Shown piece by piece: positions 15,613 to 24,543 of a DNA stretch of 45,220 bases. Position 1 is the stretch's first letter. The number at the start of each line of letters is the position of its first letter. Origin of the DNA: Lachnospiraceae bacterium (lineage in GTDB: Bacteria; Bacillota; Clostridia; Lachnospirales; Lachnospiraceae); the NCBI GenBank assembly GCA_029005135.1, contig JAQXFO010000040.1, positions 1 to 45,220 of the forward strand, written 5' to 3'. The position numbers and the translations under genes are program-made. The notes below the pieces were generated by a model. It ran no database searches. It was not told the origin of the DNA and was given only the letters and a program-made list of their open reading frames with translations.

Positions 15613-16914
15613 TCAGGCCTGGGCCGTTCTCTTGCGGCGGCGGCTGCGCGGCTCACCGGCCGCGGTGCGCGGGGCGCGTTCTCCGTGGATCAGCTCCGGC
15701 TCACCGGTCCCCTCCACACAGGCTTTGGTGATGCGGCAGCCCACGATGGTCTCGTCCGACGGCACGTCGAACATCGGCCCGAGGGCAGTCTTTTCCATAA
15801 TAGCGCGAAGACCGCGGGCACCGGTGCCGCGAATGACAGCCTGATGGGCGATCTCGCGGAGCGCATCGTCATCAATGGTCAGCTTGACGCCGTCCAGCTC
15901 GAAAAGCTTGCTGTACTGGCGCACCATGGAATTCTTAGGTTCTGTCATAATACGGATCAGCGCCTCTTCATCCAGGCCGTCCAGGGCCGTGACGATGGGG
16001 ATACGGCCGATCAGTTCGGGGATCAGGCCGAATTTGACAAAATCCTCCGGCATGACCTCCTTGAGGATCGCTCCGATCTGACGGCTGTCGCTGCCCGAGG
16101 ACAGGGCGGCGCCGAAGCCGAGGCTCTTGGTCTCCTGACGGCGGCTGATGATCTTGTCCAGGCCGATGAAGGCCCCGCCGCAGATGAAGAGAATATTCGA
16201 GGTATCGATCTGGATCATCTCCTGCTGGGGATGCTTGCGGCCGCCCTGGGGCGGAACGGAAGCCACCGTGCCTTCGATGATCTTCAGCAGGGCCTGCTGG
16301 ACACCTTCGCCGGAAACATCGCGGGTGATGGAGGCATTTTCGGACTTGCGGCCGATCTTGTCGATCTCGTCGATGTAGATGATGCCCTTTTCCGCCCGCT
16401 CGATATCGAAATCGGCGGCCTGGATCAGCTTGAGGAGGATATTTTCCACATCCTCACCCACATAGCCGGCTTCCGTCAGCGTGGTGGCATCGGCAATGGC
16501 AAAAGGCACGTTAAGGATCCGGGCCAGTGTCTGAGCCAGCAATGTCTTGCCCGAGCCGGTGGGACCGACCACCATGATATTGGACTTCTGCAATTCCACA
16601 TCCATGTCATTCGGCGCCAGGATACGCTTATAGTGATTGTAGACCGCCACCGACATCACCTTCTTGGTCTCCTCCTGCCCGACGACATAGTCATCCAGGA
16701 AGGCTTTGATCTCCCGCGGCGTCAGAAGGTTGATCTCCGCGTCCATCTCGGCGCGGCGCTCCTCTTCCTCCTCACGGAGGATGTCGCTGCAGATGTCAAT
16801 GCATTCGTTGCAAATATAAATGCCGTTCGGTCCCGCAATCAGCTTCCGAACCTGGTCATCCGTCTTATTGCAGAACGAACAGCGGATCTTTTCATTTGTA
16901 TAACGAGAAGCCAT
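15613..16914 (-). CDS. clpX: ClpX, ATP-dependent unfoldase of ClpXP
   Basis: A 433-residue ClpX. It has an N-terminal C4 zinc-binding dimerisation domain (CSFC then CNEC), AAA+ Walker A GPTGSGKT, Walker [10 protein letters not shown], the GYVGEDVE pore-1 region, and the IGF-type loop that docks on ClpP. It unfolds tagged substrates and feeds them to ClpP. The ATG at 16914 follows GGAGACAG; an upstream in-frame ATG would add residues absent from the family. The C-terminus has an unusually basic tail ([11 protein letters not shown]). It lies 88 bp after clpP. Confidence 0.97.
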   Translation of the reverse strand: MASRYTNEKIRCSFCNKTDDQVRKLIAGPNGIYICNECIDICSDILREEEEERRAEMDAEINLLTPREIKAFLDDYVVGQEETKKVMSVAVYNHYKRILAPNDMDVELQKSNIMVVGPTGSGKTLLAQTLARILNVPFAIADATTLTEAGYVGEDVENILLKLIQAADFDIERAEKGIIYIDEIDKIGRKSENASITRDVSGEGVQQALLKIIEGTVASVPPQGGRKHPQQEMIQIDTSNILFICGGAFIGLDKIISRRQETKSLGFGAALSSGSDSRQIGAILKEVMPEDFVKFGLIPELIGRIPIVTALDGLDEEALIRIMTEPKNSMVRQYSKLFELDGVKLTIDDDALREIAHQAVIRGTGARGLRAIMEKTALGPMFDVPSDETIVGCRITKACVEGTGEPELIHGERAPRTAAGEPRSRRRKRTAQA

Positions 16915-17002
16915 GCTGTGCTGTCTCCATTTCTCTTTCTTCAAAAGAAGCACAAGCCGGATGGCTTATGCTTCTTAGGTTTGCATTCATTTGGACCGGA
17001 TA

Positions 17003-17602
17003 TTAAGCCTTCTTCTCCGATGCCCGGCGCTCGACGACGCTGTCGATGAGACCGTAGGCCACCGCTTCTTCGGCTGACATCCAGTTATCTCTGTCGGTAT
17101 CCTTTTCCACCTTCTCCAGCGGCTGACCGGTGTTGTCGGCCAGGTACTGATTGAGCTTCTTCCGGGTCTTCAGAATATGCTCGGCAGCGATCAGGATCTC
17201 GGAAGCCTGACCCTGTGTCCCGCCCGACGGCTGATGGATCATGATCTCCGCATTCGGAAGGGCCTGGCGCTTGCCTTTGGCGCCGCCGGCCAGGAGGAAG
17301 GCTCCCATACTGGCCGCCATGCCGATGCAGATCGTGCAGACATCGCACTTGATGTACTGCATGGTATCATAAATCGCCATACCGGCTGTGACGGATCCGC
17401 CCGGGCTGTTGATGTAGAGATAGATATCTTTGTTCGGGTCTTCCGACTCCAGGAACAGTAGCTGGGCCACGATGACCGAAGCGGCGGCATCCGTGACCTC
17501 GTCGCCGAGGAAAATGATGCGGTCCTTCAACAACCGTGAATAAATATCGTAGCTTCTCTCTCCCTGCGGAGTCTGTTCAATAACATAAGGGACAAGGGGC
17601 AT
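17003..17602 (-). CDS. clpP: ClpP, ATP-dependent protease proteolytic subunit
   Basis: A 199-residue ClpP serine protease with catalytic triad S98 (GMAASMG), H123 (MIHQPSGG) and D172 (TDRDNW), and the N-terminal [11 protein letters not shown] typical of Firmicutes. It forms the tetradecameric chamber served by ClpX. The ATG at 17602 has an ideal AAAGGAGG site. It lies 18 bp after tig, in the tig-clpP-clpX order shared by many bacteria. Confidence 0.98.
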   Translation of the reverse strand: MPLVPYVIEQTPQGERSYDIYSRLLKDRIIFLGDEVTDAAASVIVAQLLFLESEDPNKDIYLYINSPGGSVTAGMAIYDTMQYIKCDVCTICIGMAASMGAFLLAGGAKGKRQALPNAEIMIHQPSGGTQGQASEILIAAEHILKTRKKLNQYLADNTGQPLEKVEKDTDRDNWMSAEEAVAYGLIDSVVERRASEKKA

Positions 17603-17620
17603 GTGACGACCTCCTTTGTA

Positions 17621-18937
17621 TTATTCTGCGTCTTTCTTTTCCTCTTCCGCCTCAACCTCGACGGCATTGGCTGTCAGGACGGATACGGCTTCCTGAACAG
17701 CGAGGTCTTTCTTCATTTCTTCTTTTTCGGCATCGGACATGACGTCTCTGAGCTTCTCAACTTCCATGTTGTAAGCTTCGGCCATCTTCTTCAGCTCTTC
17801 TTCGATCTTGTCATCACCGATCTCAATGGCTTCCTTCTCGGCCACGGCCTCCAGCACCAGACGTGTCTGGATGCGCTTCAGAGCCTGCGGTTCCAGAGTC
17901 TTCGCAAAATCAGCCTTGTTCTGACCCATGTACTGCAGATAGGTATCGATGCTGATACCCTGCATCTGAAGGTTGTTGGCCATATTGCGGTACATATCTT
18001 CAACCTGGCCGTCAATCATGGCCTGCGGGATATCCATCTCGGAGGCGGCGATCAGCTTGTCGACAGCGGCATTTTCCTTGTCAGTCTTAGCTGCAGCTTC
18101 CTTACGCTCGACGATACCTTTGCGGATGTCGGCACGATACTCGTCCAGTGTGTCAAATTCGGATACATCCTTGGCGAAATCATCGTCCAGAGCCGGCAGT
18201 TCCTTGGCCTGGATCTTCTTGACGGTGCAGGCGAAGACGGCTTCCTTGCCGGCCAGCTCTTTGGCGTGATATTCCGTCGGGAAGGTCACAACCACATCCT
18301 TGCTCTCGCCGGCATTGACACCGATCAGCTGATCTTCAAAGCCCGGGATAAAGGAACCGGAGCCGATGACCAGGGTCTGATCCTCGGCTGTGCCGCCGTC
18401 AAATTTGACGCCGTCCACGGCGCCGCTGTAATCCAGAACGATGGTATCGCCGTTTTCAACAGCACGGTCTTCGATGTCGATCAGGCGGGCATTCTTCTCC
18501 TGCTCGGCCTTCAGAGAAGCGTCGACTTCCTCATCGGAGACTTCCACAGAAACCTTCGGCACTTCAAGGCCCTTGTATTCGCCCAGAGTGACGGCCGGCT
18601 TCACGGCGACAGTGGCGGTATAGATGAAGGGCTTGCCCTTCTCGATCTGCTCGACGCCGATCTCCGGGTAAGAAACGATATCCAGACCGCTCTCGGTACA
18701 GGCAGCCGGATAGGTGTTGTTGATGCATTCGTTGGCGGCATCATCGTAGAAGATAGCCGGACCGTATGTCTGTTCGGCCAGGGCCATCGGCACCTTGCCC
18801 TTGCGGAAGCCCGGCAGGGACAGGGATTTCTTCTGCTTGTTGTAGGCATTCTTCATCGCAGCGATGAAATCTTCGGCTGAGACTTCGATTGTCATTTTCG
18901 CCATGTTGTGCTCTAATGTTTCGACCTTAACGCTCAT
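17621..18937 (-). CDS. tig: Trigger factor
   Basis: A 438-residue ribosome-bound chaperone. The ribosome-docking signature GFRKGK is at 43-48 in the N-terminal domain. The FKBP-like prolyl isomerase domain (about 160-245) includes NGDTIVLDYSG and IPGFEDQLIG. The long helical C-terminal chaperone domain ends in a highly acidic tail. The ATG at 18937 follows GGAGATAAT. It is the first gene of the operon leading through clpP, clpX and lon to truA-alkD, with a promoter at 18996-19023. Confidence 0.97.
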   Translation of the reverse strand: MSVKVETLEHNMAKMTIEVSAEDFIAAMKNAYNKQKKSLSLPGFRKGKVPMALAEQTYGPAIFYDDAANECINNTYPAACTESGLDIVSYPEIGVEQIEKGKPFIYTATVAVKPAVTLGEYKGLEVPKVSVEVSDEEVDASLKAEQEKNARLIDIEDRAVENGDTIVLDYSGAVDGVKFDGGTAEDQTLVIGSGSFIPGFEDQLIGVNAGESKDVVVTFPTEYHAKELAGKEAVFACTVKKIQAKELPALDDDFAKDVSEFDTLDEYRADIRKGIVERKEAAAKTDKENAAVDKLIAASEMDIPQAMIDGQVEDMYRNMANNLQMQGISIDTYLQYMGQNKADFAKTLEPQALKRIQTRLVLEAVAEKEAIEIGDDKIEEELKKMAEAYNMEVEKLRDVMSDAEKEEMKKDLAVQEAVSVLTANAVEVEAEEEKKDAE

Positions 18938-18995
18938 ATTATCTCCATTCTTAACTCCGCCTTTGTCCGGCAGTCATTTTTTTACAGGGCAACAC

Positions 18996-19023
18996 AATAT
19001 CTATGGAAGTATATCACAGTCAA
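18996..19023 (-). promoter_or_regulatory. Promoter of the tig-clpP-clpX-lon operon
   Basis: On the minus strand, TTGACT (19023-19018), 16 bp, GATATT (19001-18996). An alternative is an extended -10, TGATATACT, at 19016-19008. The -35 overlaps the DJ-1 stop codon. No CtsR-like heptad repeat is evident. Confidence 0.6.
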
Positions 19024-19580
19024 AGCTGAAAAACAATGCCCTGTGCAACATCCTGAGCACGTTCTTCGCCTTCAAGGGCCTCTATCAGACGAAGGGCAAA
19101 GGGCACGGCCGTACCGAGGCCCCGGCTGGTGATAATGCGCTCATCCTTCACCACCTTCTTGACGGAATGGCGGGCGCATTTCAGCTGATCCTCCATACCC
19201 GGGAAACAGGTCGCCTTCTTATCCTTCAGAAGACCGAGGCCGCCCAGCACCGTCGGTGCCGCGCAGATCGCGCCGATAAGAACATGCTTATCCGCCGCCT
19301 TATCCTTCAGAAGATCACAGAGGCCGGCGTGGCCCGCCAGATGAAGCGTGCCGGGCATCCCGCCGGGAAGCACCAGAAGGTCGGCGTCGTCAAAGCGGAC
19401 ATCCTCAAAGAGGCGGTCAGCCTTCACATGAATGCGGCTGCGGCCGACCAGCTCAAGGGAATCTGATATCGATACCATCTCGCAGCGGATATCGGCCCGT
19501 CTCAGCAGGTCCACCACCGTCAGGGCTTCTACCTCTTCAAACCCATCTGCCAGAAAAATGTACGCTTTCTTTGTTTCCAT
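19020..19580 (-). CDS. DJ-1/PfpI (YajL/ThiJ-like) family protein
   Basis: A 186-residue protein of the DJ-1 superfamily. The nucleophilic-elbow cysteine is C106 (AICAAPT), with an acidic residue near 15-16 (FADGFEE-type segment), as in DJ-1 and YajL. Members act as redox-sensitive chaperones or glyoxal/protein deglycases; the exact activity is not readable. The ATG at 19580 follows GGGAGGAAAC; a longer in-frame start lacks this site. It has its own extended -10 promoter and sits just upstream of tig, which fits a stress-protection role. Confidence 0.92.
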   Translation of the reverse strand: METKKAYIFLADGFEEVEALTVVDLLRRADIRCEMVSISDSLELVGRSRIHVKADRLFEDVRFDDADLLVLPGGMPGTLHLAGHAGLCDLLKDKAADKHVLIGAICAAPTVLGGLGLLKDKKATCFPGMEDQLKCARHSVKKVVKDERIITSRGLGTAVPFALRLIEALEGEERAQDVAQGIVFQL

Positions 19581-19644
19581 TCTGTTTCCTCCCTGTCCCG
19601 CCGCTGAAGCGGGCTTTGTCATCAGTGTATGGCTGCCTGAAAAA

Positions 19645-19653
19645 AGTATAGCA
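19645..19653 (-). promoter_or_regulatory. Extended -10 promoter of the DJ-1 gene
   Basis: The minus strand reads TGC-TATACT (19653-19645), an extended -10. A weak -35 TTGTTT lies 18 bp upstream. The leader to the ATG at 19580 is about 60 nt. Confidence 0.55.
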
Positions 19654-19674
19654 TCCGTTTTTTCCCGAAAACAA

Positions 19675-19689
19675 GGGGGTCTCCCCCCC
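19675..19689 (-). terminator. Weak hairpin after ylmH
   Basis: G5-TCT-C5 forms a short GC-only stem, followed on the minus strand by TTGTTTT. It lies 20 bp after the ylmH stop and before the DJ-1 promoter. Confidence 0.45.
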
Positions 19690-19709
19690 GATATCCTGAC
19701 CGTCTTCGC

Positions 19710-20507
19710 CTAACAATACTGCCGCAGCCTGACGATCAGCCTGCCCTTTCGGGAGACCCCGGCCGGGCCGTCGTAGATGAATTTGCCGTATCCCCGGACC
19801 GAGACACGGCTGCCGGTCTTCAGCGTTCTGCCGCCCGTCATCATGACGGCACCGTCGACAGCGACCGCGCCGCCGTCGATAAGCCCGGAGACCTTGTCCC
19901 GGGAGAGGCGGAAGGCCAGCGCGATGACGGCATCCAGTCTCTCCGAAGCACAGAAGCCCTGTTTCTCTTCAAAGCGGGGCGCGGCGTGCACCGCCTCCGG
20001 CCGGACGGCCTTCAGGCTGACCGTGGTGTGCCGTATGCGTGTCAGTTCCTCCGTGATCCAGCCCGCCAGAGGCGTCATCACGAAAATAGCGGCTTCCCCC
20101 GCTTCGGTGTCGGCCAGAATATCGCCGATCACCGCCCTCTCAATGCCCAGATTCATCAGGGCTCCAAGATAGTCCCGGTGTGTCAGACTCTCACCGAACT
20201 TCCGCTGAAGCGGCGCCGCGCGGAGACAGGTCACCGCCGGATCGCTTTTTTCCATAGCCATCAGCGTCTCTTCATCCAGATAGGACGGCAGGAAAAAGGC
20301 CGCCCGCCGTTCCGCTTCCGGATAGCCGCCCCAGAGCACACAAGGCACCGGCGGCAGTCCCTCCGCGGGACCGCGCCGTCTCAGCACTTCGAGCTGCGCC
20401 TGTTCGGCCGGTGTCAGAAAATCGGTCCGGGTCATGACATCCCGCTCCCAGGTACGCCCCGCAAGATCCCGAAGGCGGGCTTCCAGGATTGTCTTCTCAT
20501 CCGTCAT
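19710..20507 (-). CDS. ylmH: YlmH-like S4-domain RNA-binding protein
   Basis: A 265-residue protein with the YlmH architecture: an N-terminal alpha/beta domain (F-L-T-P-A-E-Q near 30, CVLWGGYPEAERRAAFF at 56-72) and a C-terminal S4 domain (about 189-245) of the form R-L-D-A-V-I-A...V-x-V-D-G. YlmH binds ribosomal RNA or tRNA at the 50S subunit; in B. subtilis it has been linked to division-cluster genes and rescue of stalled 50S particles. Here it is not in a division cluster. Its ATG overlaps the stop of the secreted protease gene (ATGA), an unusual partner. Confidence 0.88.
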   Translation of the reverse strand: MTDEKTILEARLRDLAGRTWERDVMTRTDFLTPAEQAQLEVLRRRGPAEGLPPVPCVLWGGYPEAERRAAFFLPSYLDEETLMAMEKSDPAVTCLRAAPLQRKFGESLTHRDYLGALMNLGIERAVIGDILADTEAGEAAIFVMTPLAGWITEELTRIRHTTVSLKAVRPEAVHAAPRFEEKQGFCASERLDAVIALAFRLSRDKVSGLIDGGAVAVDGAVMMTGGRTLKTGSRVSVRGYGKFIYDGPAGVSRKGRLIVRLRQYC

Positions 20508-21328
20508 GTTTCCGCATTTTCCTCTTTCTTCCGGCGGCTTTTTCCCATATCCCGGCTGGTAACGATCGACGCCTTTTTTTCTCGATAGGCCTGCACCGCC
20601 TCAGGGCTCAGCTTCTCATCCCGGTTGCAGGTATAGATCGAATCCGTGTCCGCGGGCTTAACACCGCGGCAGGTAAAGATGGAATAATCCACCAGATAAC
20701 CGCCCAGCGGCCCATGGGTATCGCTCCAGTTCGTACCCTCATAGGCGCTGTCGCCGATCACCAGATCGTCATCATCAAGAATCTCATCGATGAAGATATA
20801 ATGGCCGTTTGAGTAGGCGCCGTCGAGACAGCAGATAATAAAATACCCCTCTTCCGTCAGCTGTCTCAATTCTTCCACCTGCCGGTGATAATCGGAAGAG
20901 GAAAACCGGACCTTGTAGCCATGGCAGGTCACCGCGGGATAAGCTTCATCAATCCTCTCATAATCCATCTTTCCCCAGGTGAGCCAGCCTTTGACGGCTT
21001 CCATCTTATCCAGCACCGTGATCGGGTCTTCCCCGCTGCGGATATCCAGCTGCCCCATCTTAAGAAGCATGTAGGCCGCTGCAAAATACGAGCAGCCGCC
21101 GTTGCCGACCCGATCGGAGGAGGCTCCCGCCCGGAGGTACCTGTCCGGTGTATAGGGCACCGTACCCTGCATCCAGGAGGCGGGCGTCATCGCATAATCC
21201 GCATCGCCGTTTTCCCGGAGCCGTCCCGCATAGAGGACTTCATCACGGCTGAAGGCCTGCACCGATACGGCACCGGCAGTCAATGCCATAACCAGTATGA
21301 AAATAATTGTCAGGAAGTATCTTTTCAT
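20504..21328 (-). CDS. Secreted C39-like putative cysteine peptidase
   Basis: A 274-residue protein with a signal peptide (basic MKRYF, hydrophobic 6-20, processing near VQAF) and a papain-like C39-type domain. The probable catalytic residues are C79 (GNGGCSYFAAAY), H176 (SNGHYIFI) and D193 (IGDSAY). It would act outside the membrane, on peptides or cell-wall stems; the substrate is unknown. The C-terminus is basic (KSRRKKEE). The ATG has no recognisable ribosome site and lies only about ten bases from a TATAAT, so the message may be leaderless. It is translationally coupled to ylmH. Confidence 0.8.
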   Translation of the reverse strand: MKRYFLTIIFILVMALTAGAVSVQAFSRDEVLYAGRLRENGDADYAMTPASWMQGTVPYTPDRYLRAGASSDRVGNGGCSYFAAAYMLLKMGQLDIRSGEDPITVLDKMEAVKGWLTWGKMDYERIDEAYPAVTCHGYKVRFSSSDYHRQVEELRQLTEEGYFIICCLDGAYSNGHYIFIDEILDDDDLVIGDSAYEGTNWSDTHGPLGGYLVDYSIFTCRGVKPADTDSIYTCNRDEKLSPEAVQAYREKKASIVTSRDMGKSRRKKEENAET

Positions 21329-21336
21329 AGTGTTAC

Positions 21337-21365
21337 ATTATAGCCATCTTTTCTTCTTTTTGCTA
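21337..21365 (-). promoter_or_regulatory. Promoter of the C39-peptidase/ylmH pair
   Basis: A perfect TATAAT on the minus strand (21342-21337) with a weak -35 TAGCAA 17 bp upstream. Transcription would start around 21330, almost at the ATG (21328). Confidence 0.55.
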
Positions 21366-21369
21366 TACT
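21361..21369 (+). promoter_or_regulatory. Extended -10 promoter of the A-type flavoprotein gene
   Basis: TGC-TATACT forms an extended -10 with no good -35. The 12-bp palindrome ATACTATAGTAT (21391-21402) lies in the resulting leader, just before the AGGAAAGGGA ribosome site, and could be an operator. Confidence 0.5.
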
Positions 21370-21422
21370 GTGGAATTGGAATTCATAACGATACTATAGT
21401 ATAGGAAAGGGAACTTTTGACC

Positions 21423-22586
21423 ATGATAAAAGTCACAGATTCAATTTTTTATGTCGGCGCTGATGACCATGAAGTCGACCTGTTTGAAGGACAGTACGAT
21501 GTCCCCCTCGGCATGGCCTATAATTCCTATGTCATCGTTGACGATAAAACCGCTGTCTGCGATACCATCGACGCCGGCAGCACCGAAACCTGGCTTGCCA
21601 ATATCCGCGAAGTCCTCGGAGATAAGGCGCCGGACTATCTGATCGTCCACCACATGGAACCGGATCATTCCGCCAGCATTGCCGTCTTCGCCGAGCTCTA
21701 TCCGACGACCGTGATCGTTGCCAGTGCCAAGGCCTTTGTGATGATGCAGCAGTTCTTCGGCACCGATTACGCCGACCGCCGTATGGTTGTCAAGGAAGGC
21801 GATGTCCTCGATCTGGGCACCCGCACGCTGTCCTTTATCACCGCCCCGATGGTGCACTGGCCGGAAGTTATCATGAGCTACGACAGCCGGGATAAGGTGC
21901 TCTTCTCAGCCGACGCCTTCGGCAAATTCGGTGCCAACGATGTCGAGGATCCGGAAGGCTGGACCTGCGAGGCCCGCCGCTACTACTTCGGCATCGTCGG
22001 CAAATACGGTCCCCAGGCACAGGCTGTCCTGAAGAAGGCTGCCAGGCTGGACATCGCGGTTATCTGCCCCCTTCACGGTCCTGTCCTGAAGGAAGATCTG
22101 GGTTACTATCTGGAAAAATACAACCTCTGGACCACGTATCAGCCGGAGGATAAGGGTGTGACTATCGCCTATACCTCCGTCTACGGCCACACCAAAACGG
22201 CTGTGGAGAAACTGGCCGCCATGCTGGAGGAAAAAGGCGTCAAGGTCTCCGTTCACGATCTGGCCCGCATGGATATGCCGGAAGCGGTGGAGGACGCCTT
22301 CCGCTACGACCGTCTGGTCCTGGCCACCACCACCTACAACAACGACTGCTTCCCGTTTATGCGCACCTATGTGGAGCATCTGACGGAACGCTGCTATCAG
22401 AACCGCACCATCGGCATCGTCGAAAACGGTTCCTGGGCCCCGACGGCCGCCAAAACAATCCGTTCCCTGCTGGAGGGTTCCAAAAACCTGACCTTCTGCG
22501 AGAACACCGTCACAATCAAATCAGCCCTGAATGCCGAATCCGAAGCGGCTCTGGCGGCTCTGGCCGAAGAGCTGGCTGCTGTGTAA
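21423..22586 (+). CDS. fprA: A-type flavoprotein (FprA), O2/NO reductase
   Basis: A 387-residue flavo-diiron protein. The N-terminal metallo-beta-lactamase-like domain carries the diiron ligands H77-x-E79-x-D81-H82, H145, D164 and H218. The C-terminal flavodoxin domain (about 240-387) starts TIAYTSVYGHT, which binds FMN. The family reduces O2 to water or NO to N2O in anaerobes, with electrons usually from rubredoxin; a rubredoxin gene lies at 33413-33568. The ATG at 21423 has AGGAAAGGGA upstream; the TTG two codons earlier is unnecessary. It is monocistronic, with a terminator downstream. Confidence 0.95.
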   Translation: MIKVTDSIFYVGADDHEVDLFEGQYDVPLGMAYNSYVIVDDKTAVCDTIDAGSTETWLANIREVLGDKAPDYLIVHHMEPDHSASIAVFAELYPTTVIVASAKAFVMMQQFFGTDYADRRMVVKEGDVLDLGTRTLSFITAPMVHWPEVIMSYDSRDKVLFSADAFGKFGANDVEDPEGWTCEARRYYFGIVGKYGPQAQAVLKKAARLDIAVICPLHGPVLKEDLGYYLEKYNLWTTYQPEDKGVTIAYTSVYGHTKTAVEKLAAMLEEKGVKVSVHDLARMDMPEAVEDAFRYDRLVLATTTYNNDCFPFMRTYVEHLTERCYQNRTIGIVENGSWAPTAAKTIRSLLEGSKNLTFCENTVTIKSALNAESEAALAALAEELAAV

Positions 22587-22616
22587 GCCGGCAGGCAGTT
22601 TCCCATCTGGTCATAT

Positions 22617-22661
22617 AAAGGGGCGGGTGATAAATGATCCTCATTTTTCACCCGCCCCTTT
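22617..22661. terminator. Bidirectional terminator between fprA and the C_GCAxxG gene
   Basis: A 14-bp perfect stem (22617-22630 with 22648-22661) of sequence AAAGGGGCGGGTGA, loop 17 nt. The A/T ends give U tracts in both directions for two convergent transcripts. Confidence 0.88.
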
Positions 22662-22703
22662 TCTGTTCTCATGCCGGCAAGTCAGGAGTTCTGTACTCCT
22701 GCC

Positions 22704-23090
22704 TCAGATGCCGAGTTCATCGATGATGGCCACAGCGTCAGCCACACAGCCGTCGCAATTGACCTTGTGCGGCACCTGCGCCTCATCGGCAGCCGCCAGA
22801 AGATCATCGCAGAGGAGTCTGCCGCCATGCTTTTCACGGAAACGGCGGATGAATTCCGCCTGAACGGCGGCGTCGGCACCTTTGAGGCCAAGGGCCATCA
22901 GCCCGCCTGTCACGGCGCCGCAGACACTGCCCATACGCATACCCTTACCGAAGCAGGCCGCGAGGGCAAAGGCCTGTTCCTCCGCCAGTCCGTTCTCGGC
23001 GGCAAAGGGCATCAGGGTGCTCTGAGCGCAGTTATGATGCGGCTCGGCGATATTTCTCAGTTCTTTAGCTTTTTCAACATGTCCACTCAT
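22704..23090 (-). CDS. C_GCAxxG_C_C family redox protein
   Basis: A 128-residue protein with the spaced cysteines of this family. NCAQS near residue 21 stands where GCAxx is usual. Then come ACFGKGMRMGSVCGAVTGG (C46, C57), a cysteine in LLCDD and two in CDGC near the C-terminus. Members often sit beside redox enzymes and may bind a metal or Fe-S cluster; the activity is unknown. The ATG at 23090 follows AAAGGTGG. It lies 51 bp after a MATE gene. A small 7-bp inverted repeat follows the stop (22683-22701). Confidence 0.85.
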   Translation of the reverse strand: MSGHVEKAKELRNIAEPHHNCAQSTLMPFAAENGLAEEQAFALAACFGKGMRMGSVCGAVTGGLMALGLKGADAAVQAEFIRRFREKHGGRLLCDDLLAAADEAQVPHKVNCDGCVADAVAIIDELGI

Positions 23091-23141
23091 GATATTTCCA
23101 CCTTTCTCAAGCCTGAGCTTGTCTCTTTCGTGTCTGTCCGG

Positions 23142-24530
23142 TCAGGCATCCGCCTGAACCGGTAAAGCCTCTTTTTTCATTTTTGATAATTCCGAACTGG
23201 CCATCGGAATGGCTATAACAAAGGACAGCACATCGGCACAGCTCTGTGCTATCTCCACGCCAAACAGACCGCGTACTGTCGACAGTATAATCAGAAGAGG
23301 AATAAAACAAAGGCCGTTGCGGCAGGCCGCCATGACAGAGCCCTTGACGCCGCGGCCGATCGACTGCAGCAGCATATTGGTCATGATGATCGTGGCCGAC
23401 AGCGGAAGCACCGCCGCCTGCCAGCGGAGAGCGGCTGAGCCGACCTCTATCACAGCGGGATCCGAACGAAAATAACCGACGATCTGCGGCGCGAAGACGA
23501 AGCACAGAATCCCGACCGTTGTCATGAAGACAGTCCCGTAACGAAGGCAGAAGAAATAACCTTCCCGAACCCTGGTCTTCCTGCCGGCTCCGTAATTAAA
23601 GGAGCAGACAGGCTGAAAGCCCTGGCCGAAGCCAATAAGAGCCGAGCCGGACATCAGCATCACGCGGCTCACCACGGACATCCCCGCGATCGCCGCATCA
23701 CCGCCGTAAACGCCCGCATACCGGTTGAGCAGAAGCGTGGCCACGGCAGCCATCCCCTGTCTGGCCAGCGACGGCATGCCGCCGTTCAGCATCTGGCCGA
23801 TAAAATGCGGTGTCAGACGAATACAGGTCACCGACAGGTGAATACAGTTTCCGGTCTGTGTCATGACAAAAAGAACCAGGAGACTGACGGCCTGACCGAT
23901 AATGGTGGCCCAGGCAGCCCCGGCAACACCCATGTCAAAACCAAAGATAAGCAGCGGATCCAGCGCCACGTTGATCACGGCACCGCTCATCAGCCCGATC
24001 ATCGCGTATGAAGCGCTTCCCTGGAAACGCAGCTGATTATTAAGAACAAAAGATCCGATGATAACCGGAGCCCCCAGCAGAATAACAGACATGTAAGCCT
24101 GTGTGTCCGCCAGTGTTGTCGGCGTCGCTCCAAGAAACAGCGATAACGGTGTGATGTTTCTGATACCGGCCGCCGCAACCACGATGCCGATCAGAATACC
24201 GGCTGTAAAGCCCGTGGAAGCCATGACCTCCGCCTCCCGGCGGTCACCGGCGCCAAGCCGCCGCGACATGTAATTTCCCGAGCCGTGTCCGGCCAGAAAG
24301 CCGAGGGCCTGTATGATCGCCATAACAGAAAAAACCAGGCCGACAGCCGCCGTCGCCTCTGTGGATATCTTCCCCACAAAAAAGGTATCGGCCATATTGT
24401 ACAGCGCCGTCACCAGCATACTGATGATCGTCGGCACCGCCAGCGTGGTGATCAGAGACGGTATCGGCGCCTCCGTCAGAATACGGGCCCGCTCTTCCTG
24501 TGTTGCCTTATTAATAGGGTTTAAACGCAT
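23142..24530 (-). CDS. MATE family efflux transporter
   Basis: A 462-residue inner-membrane antiporter with about 12 helices in two homologous halves, opening P-S-L-I-T-T-L-A-V-P-T-I-I-S-M-L-V-T-A-L-Y. MATE proteins export cationic drugs or metabolites using Na+ or H+. The ATG at 24530 has AAGGA upstream, inside the 3' end of the methyltransferase gene. Earlier in-frame codons would extend into that gene. It is cotranscribed with the homocysteine methyltransferase (13-bp gap), which suggests a metabolite rather than a drug, by inference. Confidence 0.93.
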   Translation of the reverse strand: MRLNPINKATQEERARILTEAPIPSLITTLAVPTIISMLVTALYNMADTFFVGKISTEATAAVGLVFSVMAIIQALGFLAGHGSGNYMSRRLGAGDRREAEVMASTGFTAGILIGIVVAAAGIRNITPLSLFLGATPTTLADTQAYMSVILLGAPVIIGSFVLNNQLRFQGSASYAMIGLMSGAVINVALDPLLIFGFDMGVAGAAWATIIGQAVSLLVLFVMTQTGNCIHLSVTCIRLTPHFIGQMLNGGMPSLARQGMAAVATLLLNRYAGVYGGDAAIAGMSVVSRVMLMSGSALIGFGQGFQPVCSFNYGAGRKTRVREGYFFCLRYGTVFMTTVGILCFVFAPQIVGYFRSDPAVIEVGSAALRWQAAVLPLSATIIMTNMLLQSIGRGVKGSVMAACRNGLCFIPLLIILSTVRGLFGVEIAQSCADVLSFVIAIPMASSELSKMKKEALPVQADA

Positions 24531-24543
24531 GTCTCTGAGTCCT

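Noticed and set aside
13477-17049. 1190-codon open frame on the plus strand opposite lon and clpX
   Set aside because: It is the antisense shadow of two highly conserved minus-strand genes with GC-rich third positions. It has no ribosome site and the protein is His/Asp/Gln-rich and unlike any family.
17603-18880. 425-codon plus-strand frame opposite tig
   Set aside because: Shadow of the trigger factor gene; no ribosome site or recognisable domain.
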